In this document: piece by piece, positions 26,261-34,046 of the stretch
How positions within the stretch are numbered: position 1 is the first letter of the stretch
Layout of the letters: each line of letters opens with the position of its first letter
NCBI GenBank assembly: GCA_041743935.1
Contig: JBGTLU010000015.1
Location: forward strand, 1-41,089
Direction of reading: 5' to 3'
DNA from: JBGTLU01 sp041743935
GTDB lineage: Bacteria; Bacteroidota; Bacteroidia; Sphingobacteriales; Sphingobacteriaceae
DNA: 41,089 bases
The notes under the pieces: generated by a model
What the model saw: only the letters and a program-made list of their open reading frames with translations
Databases searched by the model: none
Told to the model about the DNA's origin: nothing
Translations under genes and position numbers: made by a program

Positions 26261-26337
26261 ATATGAAATATGAATTAGGAATTATGAATTAAGAATTGGG
26301 AAACTTAGTATTGAGAATTAGTATTCATATCTCATAT
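26261..26337. repeat. Imperfect inverted repeat with GAATTA-rich centre
   Basis: The 15-nt arms 26261-26275 and 26323-26337 pair at 14 of 15 positions. The 47-nt interval is made of irregular GAATTA/GAATTG units. It fills the gap between the convergent glycosidase and DNA polymerase genes. It may act as a bidirectional terminator or be a decayed dispersed element. Confidence 0.45.
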
Positions 26338-26345
26338 CTCTTTCC

Positions 26346-27623
26346 TCACACCACATTCCCGTATAAATCTTTTACCGAGCCAAAACCAATTGCATCTTTT
26401 ACTATACCACCATTTTCCAACTCAATGGCTTTCATTATGCGGTCGTCGCCGTAACGGGCTTTTATTTTATAGACTTCTCTGCGCAGTAAATCTCGCTCTA
26501 TTCGTTTTTCGAAGAGATTAGATTGCAATAAATCGGCACTAACAAAATGAGATACGGTAACTCCAATAGCCGTTACCGAAGTATTAATCAACGGGGGGCA
26601 TTGGTAGGTAGCACAAAACTTTTCTATCCTCCCTAAAACTAATCGGTAAATATCGGTACCATCTTGCACCGGATTATCCGTTCGGATTAAATCTCCCCAT
26701 CGTTTATTTTCCGGATACTTAATAACAATACTTAACTCCTTGCTAAATACATGTTGTTTTACCATGCGTTGCTCCAATCGCATGCAAAGCGTTAGCAATA
26801 TCCGCTCGATGTTTTCTCTACTTTCTCGCTGTTTTCCCGAAAGGCTTCGCATGGCCGCCATGTTCTTATAGCCCATTTCGTGTACCAAGTCTATCTCCGA
26901 AAAATTTAGGCGGTAATGCCAGTATAGACCCAGCACACTTTTACAAGCTGCGCGCACGTCTTCTACCTTTGCGTGGCGCAATTCTAAGGGTGTTTTTATG
27001 CCAAAATTTCGTAATCTCCTGCCCATACCGGTACTTATACCCGGTAAATCTTCTAATTGAAGGGAGGATAAAACATCATCTATGTTTTCTCTACCGATGA
27101 GTAAAAGCCCATCTGGTTTACGAACTTCGGTAGCCAATTTTGCTAAAAAAGCATTAGGAGCAACGCCAATAGAGCAACGCATCCATTCGCCAACTTGCAT
27201 CTTAATGTCGTATTTAATCCGGCGTGCCACTTCCATTGGGTCTTTATATTTTCGTTTGTAGGCATGCAAATTTACAATGGCCTCATCAATGCTCTTGGGG
27301 ATAACATCTTCTGAGTATTGGCGCAGAATATTCATGATTTTTACGTGAAACTCTCGGTATCTGCCGGGGTGCGTTTCTACCGGGATTAAATCCGGACAAA
27401 CTTTCATGGCTTCATCCAAGCGCATACCCATTTTAATGCCGCGTTGTTTCGCTTCATACGAGGTGGCAATTACAGCACCATATCTTCCTGTATACACACA
27501 TACCCCAACCGGCCGGTTGCGCAACCAGTAATTTACTTGTTGCTCGCAACTGGCAAAAAAGGCGTTCATGTCTACAAAAATCACCCAGGATTGCTCATCG
27601 GGCGCTATTCGGTTCTGATTCAT
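26346..27623 (-). CDS. dinB: Y-family DNA polymerase (DinB / Pol IV-like)
   Basis: A protein of 425 residues. The catalytic motif FVDMNAFFASCEQ supplies Asp18, and SIDEAIVNL supplies Asp113 and Glu114. Further features are AVIATSYEAKQRGIKMGM (fingers), CSIGVAPNAFLAKLATEVRK (palm), LPGISTGMGRRLRNFGI (helix-hairpin-helix) and a little-finger domain. The second Asp of the usual DMD is Asn here (VDMN); it is not a core metal ligand. It performs lesion bypass. The ATG at 27623 is chosen because upstream codons cross a palindrome and promoter. Confidence 0.93.
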   Translation of the reverse strand: MNQNRIAPDEQSWVIFVDMNAFFASCEQQVNYWLRNRPVGVCVYTGRYGAVIATSYEAKQRGIKMGMRLDEAMKVCPDLIPVETHPGRYREFHVKIMNILRQYSEDVIPKSIDEAIVNLHAYKRKYKDPMEVARRIKYDIKMQVGEWMRCSIGVAPNAFLAKLATEVRKPDGLLLIGRENIDDVLSSLQLEDLPGISTGMGRRLRNFGIKTPLELRHAKVEDVRAACKSVLGLYWHYRLNFSEIDLVHEMGYKNMAAMRSLSGKQRESRENIERILLTLCMRLEQRMVKQHVFSKELSIVIKYPENKRWGDLIRTDNPVQDGTDIYRLVLGRIEKFCATYQCPPLINTSVTAIGVTVSHFVSADLLQSNLFEKRIERDLLRREVYKIKARYGDDRIMKAIELENGGIVKDAIGFGSVKDLYGNVV

Positions 27624-27646
27624 CGTAAAACGAATGTACTGTATTT

Positions 27647-27663
27647 TGCTAATAAATTTAGCA
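27647..27663. promoter_or_regulatory. Palindrome in the polymerase promoter, possible damage operator
   Basis: TGCTAA (27647-27652) and TTAGCA (27658-27663) are perfect inverted repeats 5 nt apart. They lie 24 nt upstream of the polymerase start and just upstream of a near-consensus -7 box (TACATTCG on the reverse strand, 27638-27631), the usual place for a repressor. Confidence 0.4.
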
Positions 27664-27750
27664 TTTAACGATTGTTTCTTTAGAAAGTTTTGGGTAGATA
27701 TTGGAGAAAGATAGAAGTAATACAAAGCTCTGATAATTAAAGAAATAATT

Positions 27751-27783
27751 TTTGCGGATTTATTTTAAGAATTAGTACTTTTG
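27751..27783 (+). promoter_or_regulatory. Promoter for rpsA
   Basis: TTTG at 27751-27754 and TACTTTTG at 27776-27783 are 21 nt apart, a consensus Bacteroidota promoter. Confidence 0.7.
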
Positions 27784-27786
27784 CAG

Positions 27787-27806
27787 CCCCCACCGGGGAA
27801 AGGAGA
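27787..27806 (+). promoter_or_regulatory. rpsA leader: GC hairpin followed by a strong Shine-Dalgarno
   Basis: CCCC (27787-27790) can pair with GGGG (27795-27798) across a 4-nt loop, directly before AAAGGAGA (27799-27806), which is 6 nt from the ATG. Nearly all other genes in the window lack such a site, so this leader is probably a translational control point. Confidence 0.5.
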
Positions 27807-27812
27807 AAATTA

Positions 27813-29780
27813 ATGGCAAAAAAATTAAAAGACCAAGAAGAACTCGCGGCAGAGTTAAAGAATGCCGAATTAGAAAACATGGGTGATGAGGCTGTTACCA
27901 CCGAAAAAGAAGCAGCAATTGAATCGGAAGCAGATTCTATCTCTATCGAAGAAATTAAATCAGCAAGTTTATTAAAACCAACGGCTGATTTTGATTGGGA
28001 TTCTGACGATGCTGGCTCTGGAAGCTACTCGGAAGAAGAACGCACCCGATTAGAACAACTTTACGGAGATACCCTTACCTCCATCGAAAAAGATCAGATT
28101 GTAACCGGTACAGTAGTACACATCAACAACAAGGATGTAGTATTAAACATTGGTTTTAAATCAGATGGTATGGTGCCACTTTCCGAATTCCGCGACATGC
28201 CGGAATTGAAAAAAGGAGACAAAGTGGAAGTTTACGTAGAAGACCAAGAGGACAAAAACGGCCAACTGGTTTTATCTCGCAAACGTGCAAAAACACAACA
28301 ATCTTGGGAGAGCATTAACATCGCCCTAGAAAATGATCAAATCATTCAAGGATTTGTAAAAAGCCGTACTAAAGGCGGTTTAATTGTAGATATCAATGGG
28401 GTAGAAGCATTTTTACCAGGTTCTCAAATTGATATTAAACCAATCCGCGATTACGATATATACGTTGGTAAAACAATGGAATTTAAAGTGGTGAAAATTA
28501 ACCACGAATTTAAAAACGTAGTAGTATCTCACAAAATCTTAATTGAAGACGATTTAGAAAGTCAGAAAACCGAAATTGTAGGCAAACTAGAAAAAGGACA
28601 AGTATTAGAAGGCACCGTTAAAAATATTACATCTTTTGGTGTATTTATTGATTTAGGCGGTGTGGATGGCTTGCTACACATTACAGATATTTCTTGGGGC
28701 CGCATAGAACATCCAGAAGAAGTATTAAAATTAGATCAAAAAATCAATGTGGTAGTTCTTGATTTTGATGACGAGAAAAAACGTATTGCTTTAGGTTTAA
28801 AACAATTATCTGCACATCCTTGGGAGTCATTAACTGAAGATATTCAAGTTGGCTCTAAAGTAAAAGGCAAAGTAGTTACTGTAGCAGACTATGGTGCATT
28901 CTTAGAAATTGTACCAGGAGTAGAAGGTTTAATACACGTTTCCGAAATGTCATGGTCACAACACTTACGTAATCCGCAAGATTTCATGAAAGTTAGCGAC
29001 GAAATGGAAGCTGTTGTTTTAACCTTAGATAGAGAAGAACGCAAAATGTCTTTAGGCATTAAGCAATTAACTCCAGATCCTTGGGTAGATGTAAACGAGC
29101 GTTATGCGGTGGGAACTAAACACAATGCAATTGTTAAAAACATTACCAATTTTGGTGTTTTTGTTGAAATAGAAGAAGGAATTGATGGATTAATACACAT
29201 TTCAGACTTATCGTGGTCGAAAAAAGTAAATCATCCGCATGAGTTTACCAAAGTGGGAGATGCATTAGAAGTAGTTGTTTTAGAATTAAACGTTGAAGAA
29301 CGTAAATTAAGCCTAGGACATAAACAACTAGAGGAAAATCCATGGGATACTTTTGAAACCATCTTCACAAATGATTCTGTACACCAAGGAACTGTAATGA
29401 AAATTACTGATAAAGGAGCTATAATAAGCTTACCATATGGTGTAGAAGGATTTGCTCCAACCAAGCATCTTGGAAAAGAGGATGGCAAATCTGTACAGGC
29501 GGATGAAACAGCAGAATTCAAAGTGATGGAGTTCAATAAAGAAAGCAAACGTATTTTAGTTTCACATGCCCGTATCTGGGAAGAAGTTAAAGCTGCCGAA
29601 GTTGCTGCTGTAAAAGAAGAGAAGAAAAAAGAAGCTACACAGCAAGCAAAAGTGGTTAAGAAAGTGAAAGAATCGGTTGAGAAAACCACTTTAGGTGATT
29701 TAGGCGTTCTTGCAACTTTAAAGCAAAGTTTAGAAACTTCTGAAGCGAAAGCCAAAACTAAAAAAATAAAAGAAAGTTAA
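27813..29780 (+). CDS. rpsA: 30S ribosomal protein S1
   Basis: A 655-residue protein. An acidic N-terminal tail of about 90 residues precedes six S1/OB repeats: GTVVHINNKDVVLNIGFKSD, GFVKSRTKGGLIVDINGVEA, GTVKNITSFGVFIDLGGVDG, GKVVTVADYGAFLEIVPGVE, AIVKNITNFGVFVEIEEGID and GTVMKITDKGAIISLPYGVE. A Lys/Ala-rich tail ends the protein. It delivers mRNA to the 30S subunit. The ATG at 27813 is fixed by the strong Shine-Dalgarno 6 nt upstream. The gene is monocistronic with its own promoter and terminator. Confidence 0.97.
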   Translation: MAKKLKDQEELAAELKNAELENMGDEAVTTEKEAAIESEADSISIEEIKSASLLKPTADFDWDSDDAGSGSYSEEERTRLEQLYGDTLTSIEKDQIVTGTVVHINNKDVVLNIGFKSDGMVPLSEFRDMPELKKGDKVEVYVEDQEDKNGQLVLSRKRAKTQQSWESINIALENDQIIQGFVKSRTKGGLIVDINGVEAFLPGSQIDIKPIRDYDIYVGKTMEFKVVKINHEFKNVVVSHKILIEDDLESQKTEIVGKLEKGQVLEGTVKNITSFGVFIDLGGVDGLLHITDISWGRIEHPEEVLKLDQKINVVVLDFDDEKKRIALGLKQLSAHPWESLTEDIQVGSKVKGKVVTVADYGAFLEIVPGVEGLIHVSEMSWSQHLRNPQDFMKVSDEMEAVVLTLDREERKMSLGIKQLTPDPWVDVNERYAVGTKHNAIVKNITNFGVFVEIEEGIDGLIHISDLSWSKKVNHPHEFTKVGDALEVVVLELNVEERKLSLGHKQLEENPWDTFETIFTNDSVHQGTVMKITDKGAIISLPYGVEGFAPTKHLGKEDGKSVQADETAEFKVMEFNKESKRILVSHARIWEEVKAAEVAAVKEEKKKEATQQAKVVKKVKESVEKTTLGDLGVLATLKQSLETSEAKAKTKKIKES

Positions 29781-29802
29781 ATCTTAATTTTATTTAATAC
29801 GT

Positions 29803-29837
29803 AAAGCCACTTGTTCAAAGAATAAGTGGCTTTTTTA
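29803..29837 (+). terminator. Rho-independent terminator after rpsA
   Basis: A 14-bp stem with one G-T pair (29803-29816 with 29820-29833) and an AAA loop, followed by a T-run. Confidence 0.85.
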
Positions 29838-29839
29838 AT

Positions 29840-29857
29840 ATACCTAGTGCTAGGTAT
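29840..29857. promoter_or_regulatory. Perfect 18-bp palindrome upstream of the signalling cluster
   Basis: ATACCTAG and CTAGGTAT are exact reverse complements separated by TG. The site starts 3 bases after the rpsA terminator and ends 59 nt before the first gene of the kinase/FHA cluster. A near-consensus -7 box (TACATTTT, 29870-29877) follows, so the palindrome would cover the -33 region. With only 2 nt between arms it is a better operator than hairpin. Confidence 0.5.
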
Positions 29858-29916
29858 TGTCTTATCCAATACATTTTAATTATGTTTATACTTTAATTTA
29901 TAAGAATTACACATAT

Positions 29917-30690
29917 ATGAAAAAAAGGGCAGGCAGATTATTCATCGCATTAACCATAGCCATATTATTTACTGTACTTTTAGTTATATTTTATAATGTT
30001 ACCTATGTGCCTTCAGAAAAATCCATCACCAACAGAATTCTAGTTGCTTTGGGTGGTAATATTGTTGCAGGCGGATATATTCAATTTCTTACCTATTTTA
30101 TTTTTATTTGGGGTATTATAGAAATTAGAGCGCTTTTAAGTAGGATAAAATATGAGGAACGTTTTTTTAATGCCGATTTACTACCTCGAGAAGAGCATCA
30201 AATTTTAAATGCAAACGATGTTAATTCTATTCGCATAAAAGTTCTGCATTACCTCGAAACTAAAAAAACGTACGACGATAATCACAAATATTACTTGCCA
30301 ACCATTGTAAAGAAAGTATGTACTAAGTTCAGATCCAACCAATCCGTACCCGAAGCAATGGAAGTATTAACTGCGCAAAGCAGAATTAATACATCCAAAG
30401 CAGATAGTGAACAATCTTACATTCGATATTTTGCCTGGGCAATACCATCTATTGGCTTTATAGGCACCGTACTAGGTATTTTGCAAGCTTTGGGTTATGC
30501 CAATACCAACGATTTAGATTTAATAACTAACTCTTTGGGCTTAGCGTTCGATACCACTTTAATTGCTCTCATCTTAAGTATATTTTTAATGTGGTTAATC
30601 CATGATTTACAAGAAAAAACAGAACAACTGCATTCTGATATAGAAGAGTATGTCTTAGAAAACCTCATCAATAAGATCGATACCAATTAA
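29917..30690 (+). CDS. MotA/TolQ/ExbB-family ion channel protein
   Basis: A protein of 257 residues with four predicted TMs (about 8-26, 44-70, 170-190 and 212-230) and a cytoplasmic helical part between TM2 and TM3. The family signature is clear in the last two: AWAIPSIGFIGTVLGILQAL and GLAFDTTLIALILSIFLMWL. Such proteins form a pentameric ring around a MotB/ExbD dimer and convert proton or sodium flow into motion. The ATG at 29917 is chosen because the upstream start gives a poor N-terminus. It overlaps the next gene by one base (TAATG), so the two are coupled, and this partner carries the expected TM aspartate. Confidence 0.88.
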   Translation: MKKRAGRLFIALTIAILFTVLLVIFYNVTYVPSEKSITNRILVALGGNIVAGGYIQFLTYFIFIWGIIEIRALLSRIKYEERFFNADLLPREEHQILNANDVNSIRIKVLHYLETKKTYDDNHKYYLPTIVKKVCTKFRSNQSVPEAMEVLTAQSRINTSKADSEQSYIRYFAWAIPSIGFIGTVLGILQALGYANTNDLDLITNSLGLAFDTTLIALILSIFLMWLIHDLQEKTEQLHSDIEEYVLENLINKIDTN

Positions 30691-31637
30691 TGGCAAAACG
30701 AGATATTAATATTTTCGGTACCTCTTTTTTAGATCTTCTCTCTGGAGCATTGGGAGCAGTGATATTATTATACATCATCGTTCCTAAACTGGGTATCACA
30801 CCAGAGGAATTTCAAGAACAAAAAAGATTGTCTGAAGAAGTAAGTAAACTAGGGTTACAAATTGATGAACTAGCCGGATTAATACCAAATTCGCAATTAG
30901 ATGCCATTAAAGCACAGATGGATGCAGTTGTAAAAGCCAAAGTAGATTTAGAAAAAAGAATTGGCGAATTACAGGTGCAAAACCAACAATTACAAGCACA
31001 AGTAAGTGATTTACAAGCCAAACTACAAGATGCACTTTCTGCATTAAAAAAATGCGAAGAAATGAAAGCCGCACTCGATGTGGATGTTGGTTTTAAATTT
31101 AAAGGAAAGAATATCTTATTTATAATTGACATTTCTGGTAGTATGAGCAACGAAGATCGTATCGGTCAGGTAAAAGCTGGTTTGAAAATGCTTATTACCA
31201 CAATGGGAGATGAGTTTAGTATAGATATAGTTAAATTTCCGGACGTAGCAAACGGAAAAGATTTCAGTTCACTTTGGACTTCTACCCGATCCATGAACGA
31301 GCAGAACTTAGAACAAGCAAAGCGTTATTTGAATGCATTAAAAGCAGATGGTGGTACCCCAACTCGTGCTACTCTACTGTATGCTTTAAGTAATTATTCT
31401 AATATCTCTGATATAGTAATACTTTCTGATGGTGAGCCTACTGTTAGCGGTTCCTCCGGAGATAAAGATAATATACAAGATATATTATCCATGGTAAGAA
31501 ACCGTAACACGTCAGGCATTAGATTTAATTGTATTGGAGTTGGTAATGATTTTTTTGACAATAAAAATGCAGATAAAGTAATTTTCCTTAGAGAATTAGC
31601 TTTACAAAATGACAATGGGTTTTTCTTTGGATTTTAA
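30690..31637 (+). CDS. MotB/ExbD-like anchor fused to coiled coil and von Willebrand A domain
   Basis: A 315-residue protein. One TM near the N-terminus (residues 12-31) contains Asp15 in TSFLDLLSGALGAVILLYII, the position of the ion-conducting Asp of MotB and ExbD. A Gln/Leu-rich coiled coil spans about residues 40-128. A vWA domain follows, with a complete MIDAS: DISGSMS (Asp147, Ser149, Ser151), GGTPT (residues 221-225) and LSDGEPT (Asp247). The usual peptidoglycan-binding OmpA domain is replaced by vWA. It is one-base coupled to the channel gene. The vWA domain lies in the periplasm and could bind a partner protein via the metal. No motor protein with this exact layout is known to me. Confidence 0.82.
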   Translation: MAKRDINIFGTSFLDLLSGALGAVILLYIIVPKLGITPEEFQEQKRLSEEVSKLGLQIDELAGLIPNSQLDAIKAQMDAVVKAKVDLEKRIGELQVQNQQLQAQVSDLQAKLQDALSALKKCEEMKAALDVDVGFKFKGKNILFIIDISGSMSNEDRIGQVKAGLKMLITTMGDEFSIDIVKFPDVANGKDFSSLWTSTRSMNEQNLEQAKRYLNALKADGGTPTRATLLYALSNYSNISDIVILSDGEPTVSGSSGDKDNIQDILSMVRNRNTSGIRFNCIGVGNDFFDNKNADKVIFLRELALQNDNGFFFGF

Positions 31638-31744
31638 TTAGAAACAGAAATTAAGTAATTATTAAATACTATAAATACTAAGATTTAAAGCAAAATTTTA
31701 AAACATTCAAAACTGAATTAAAAGAACCAATTAAAACTAAAAAA

Positions 31745-33250
31745 ATGGCATCAAGAGCAACCCAAGCCCTTACTACAGGGATGAAAATTTTAGGTGGAGT
31801 CAACATTCCAACCTATACCTTAGAGTTTTTAAGCAATTCTGCACGACACAAACAAGGAACTTTTCAAACCATTGTGGTTCCTTTTATAGAATTAGGCAGA
31901 GACAAAAACTGCGCAGTATCTTTCGGCGACGATTCACCAACCGTTAGTAGAAAACATGCTTCCATTGAAAGAAAAGGTACAGATTTGTTTATTAGAAACC
32001 TTTCTCAAACCAATCAAACCTTAGTAAATGGCAGACCGGTTGTTGCTGAGCAGCAAATCCAAAACGGAGATGAAATTCAACTCTCCATGGAAGGGCCTCG
32101 TTTGCGATACAATCAAACACAAAGCGGTACGGCCCGTATGGGATTTACCTCCAAAATGAATTTGGTAATGCAGCAAGCCATTCGTCCATATAAAGCTGCT
32201 GCAATGTCGTTATTAGCACTTTTTATTGCAGTTAGCGCAACTGCCGGTTACTTTATCTACGCACAAGGCAAAGAAATTGTGAAAATGGAACAAATTACCA
32301 TGGCACAAGCCGATTCTATTGCTGCTATTAACCAAAAAAATGCACAATTAGCGGCAACTGTAGATAAAAATAAAACAGAGTTCCAGCAACGTTTAGCATC
32401 ACAACAAGTTAGATTACGTGAAGAATCTGCTAGAAATAGAGCAGCACTAGATAGTACACTAACTACTGCAGGGGGTAAAACGTTTGTGCAATTAATTGAA
32501 CCTGTAAAAAATTATACTTTAGCCATTTTTGAAACCGGTATTAAAGTAGAGTTTAATGGAGAAATCATTGCAGAAAAATCATACGAACCAGATTGTATGT
32601 GTACTGGCTTTATGCTAGAAGGAGGCACATTTGTTACTGCCAGGCATTGTATTGATGCAGGCTTAACAGGAGATGATTTTACCAATTTCATTGAACACAG
32701 TGGTGGTAAAACAACCTATTATTATCAAGCTGTTTCCTTTGATGGCAAAATTAATTTTAGGTTTACTAATCATGACTTACAACAGGATAAAACAAAAGAT
32801 AAATTAGAAAAAGTAACACTAGAAGGAATGAGTGGTGCCATTCGTATACCCGATTACTTCACAGGAGCCGATTGGGCCTTCATGCAAACGAGTTATAGTG
32901 CCGGTATGCCTTTCGATAAAAGTTTCTCTAAAACCTTGCCTGCCGGAACAGAATTGTTAGTTTTGGGTTATTCTTACGGGATGAAATACAGAAAATCTGG
33001 GACTCTTGAGCCTTATTTTTCTACTGCTAAAGTAGCCTTATCAGGCGTTCAGGCTGGTACCATCAACGTTTCGGAAGCAGGATGGGATGGCGGAAATTCA
33101 GGAGGTCCGGTGATGGCAGTTAAAGACGGTAAAGCGTATGCAATTGGTCTAGTAACAGGAACATTCAGAAAACCAGAAAGAACCAGTGATGGTAAGATTG
33201 TTTGGATAAATGCTGGCATAAAAATGGTTACACCCGTATCTAATTTTTAA
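31745..33250 (+). CDS. FHA-TM-trypsin-like transmembrane serine protease
   Basis: A 501-residue protein. An N-terminal FHA domain (about 25-120) has the phosphothreonine-binding pattern LGRDKNC (Gly51-Arg52), VSRKHASIE (Ser68, His71) and LVNGRPV (Asn95). A TM lies near 151-172, then a coiled coil to about 235. A chymotrypsin-fold protease follows with the full triad: TARHCIDAG (His301), GADWAFMQ (Asp376) and WDGGNSGGPVMA (Ser452). The FHA is predicted cytoplasmic and the protease periplasmic, so a phosphorylation event inside could control cleavage outside. It is 107 nt after the vWA gene; that gap is AT-rich with no clear site. Confidence 0.88.
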   Translation: MASRATQALTTGMKILGGVNIPTYTLEFLSNSARHKQGTFQTIVVPFIELGRDKNCAVSFGDDSPTVSRKHASIERKGTDLFIRNLSQTNQTLVNGRPVVAEQQIQNGDEIQLSMEGPRLRYNQTQSGTARMGFTSKMNLVMQQAIRPYKAAAMSLLALFIAVSATAGYFIYAQGKEIVKMEQITMAQADSIAAINQKNAQLAATVDKNKTEFQQRLASQQVRLREESARNRAALDSTLTTAGGKTFVQLIEPVKNYTLAIFETGIKVEFNGEIIAEKSYEPDCMCTGFMLEGGTFVTARHCIDAGLTGDDFTNFIEHSGGKTTYYYQAVSFDGKINFRFTNHDLQQDKTKDKLEKVTLEGMSGAIRIPDYFTGADWAFMQTSYSAGMPFDKSFSKTLPAGTELLVLGYSYGMKYRKSGTLEPYFSTAKVALSGVQAGTINVSEAGWDGGNSGGPVMAVKDGKAYAIGLVTGTFRKPERTSDGKIVWINAGIKMVTPVSNF

Positions 33251-33259
33251 AAAGTATTC

Positions 33260-34036
33260 ATGAAAAAAATAATCATTCTTTCTTTTTTGGTAGTATTTAC
33301 CAGTTCTGTTTATGCTCAATTTATTCGCTTGTCTGATAATTGTAATCCATTGATGCGTTCCTTAAATGATGTAGTGTATGTGGTTAAACAAGATTATCAA
33401 CTTATAGATAAAGATGGAAAAGTATATGGCAAAGACGGGAAAGATTATTTTGGGTTTGCTTATGGCGCAGGGGTATTAGTAGACGGTGAACTTGCTTTTA
33501 GCAATCATGTATATAAGCCATACACCAACGATTCAACCATAAAAGCATTTGGCGATGAGTTTAAACCAAAATCAGGAAACACATTTTATAAGAAAATAAA
33601 AGAAAGTGTCCTAACGCTTGCAAACCCACAAAATGTAATAGTTAATCCTTTGGGTGTTCATATTCAATTACCGGATAGTAACCAACAAATAAAATTTAAC
33701 CCCATCAGTGTAGAAAGCAAGATGAAGTGTGTTGTAGTTACTTTTTTAAAAAGATCTCAAATAGTAAATGATGCAACACCCTATGATTTGAGCTATGTTT
33801 TTACCGAAGTAGAATGGCAAAATAACGATGGTAAACTAACTATCAATGAATTTGGTAACGATGCCGTTTTTGGTTTGATATTTTATGAAAAAATAGGGCA
33901 TGGAGAAGCAAGCATGGTTTTGGGAGGATTTTTAGATAAAATTAATGATAAATGGGTAATCAGCAAATACACAAATATAAAACCTATCAACATACCTCAA
34001 CCGGTAAATACCCCCGGAAAAGGCAGGAGAAACTAA
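33260..34036 (+). CDS. Secreted protein of unknown function in the signalling cluster
   Basis: A 258-residue protein with a signal peptide (MKKIIILSFLVVFTSSVYA, cut before Q). The mature part is predicted beta-rich, with KDGKDYFGFAYGAGVLVDG, SYVFTEVEWQNNDGKLTIN and MVLGGFLDKINDKWVISKY. There is no recognised catalytic motif and only two cysteines in the mature part. It is 9 nt after the protease gene and 10 nt before the phosphatase gene. A periplasmic substrate, inhibitor or sensor for the protease is a reasonable idea but unproven. Confidence 0.75.
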   Translation: MKKIIILSFLVVFTSSVYAQFIRLSDNCNPLMRSLNDVVYVVKQDYQLIDKDGKVYGKDGKDYFGFAYGAGVLVDGELAFSNHVYKPYTNDSTIKAFGDEFKPKSGNTFYKKIKESVLTLANPQNVIVNPLGVHIQLPDSNQQIKFNPISVESKMKCVVVTFLKRSQIVNDATPYDLSYVFTEVEWQNNDGKLTINEFGNDAVFGLIFYEKIGHGEASMVLGGFLDKINDKWVISKYTNIKPINIPQPVNTPGKGRRN

Positions 34037-34046
34037 AAGAAAAACA

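Noticed and set aside
29917..31637. Zorya-type defence (ZorA/ZorB)
   Set aside because: The channel/anchor pair is similar in principle, but the anchor has vWA instead of OmpA and there is no helicase or nuclease gene nearby.
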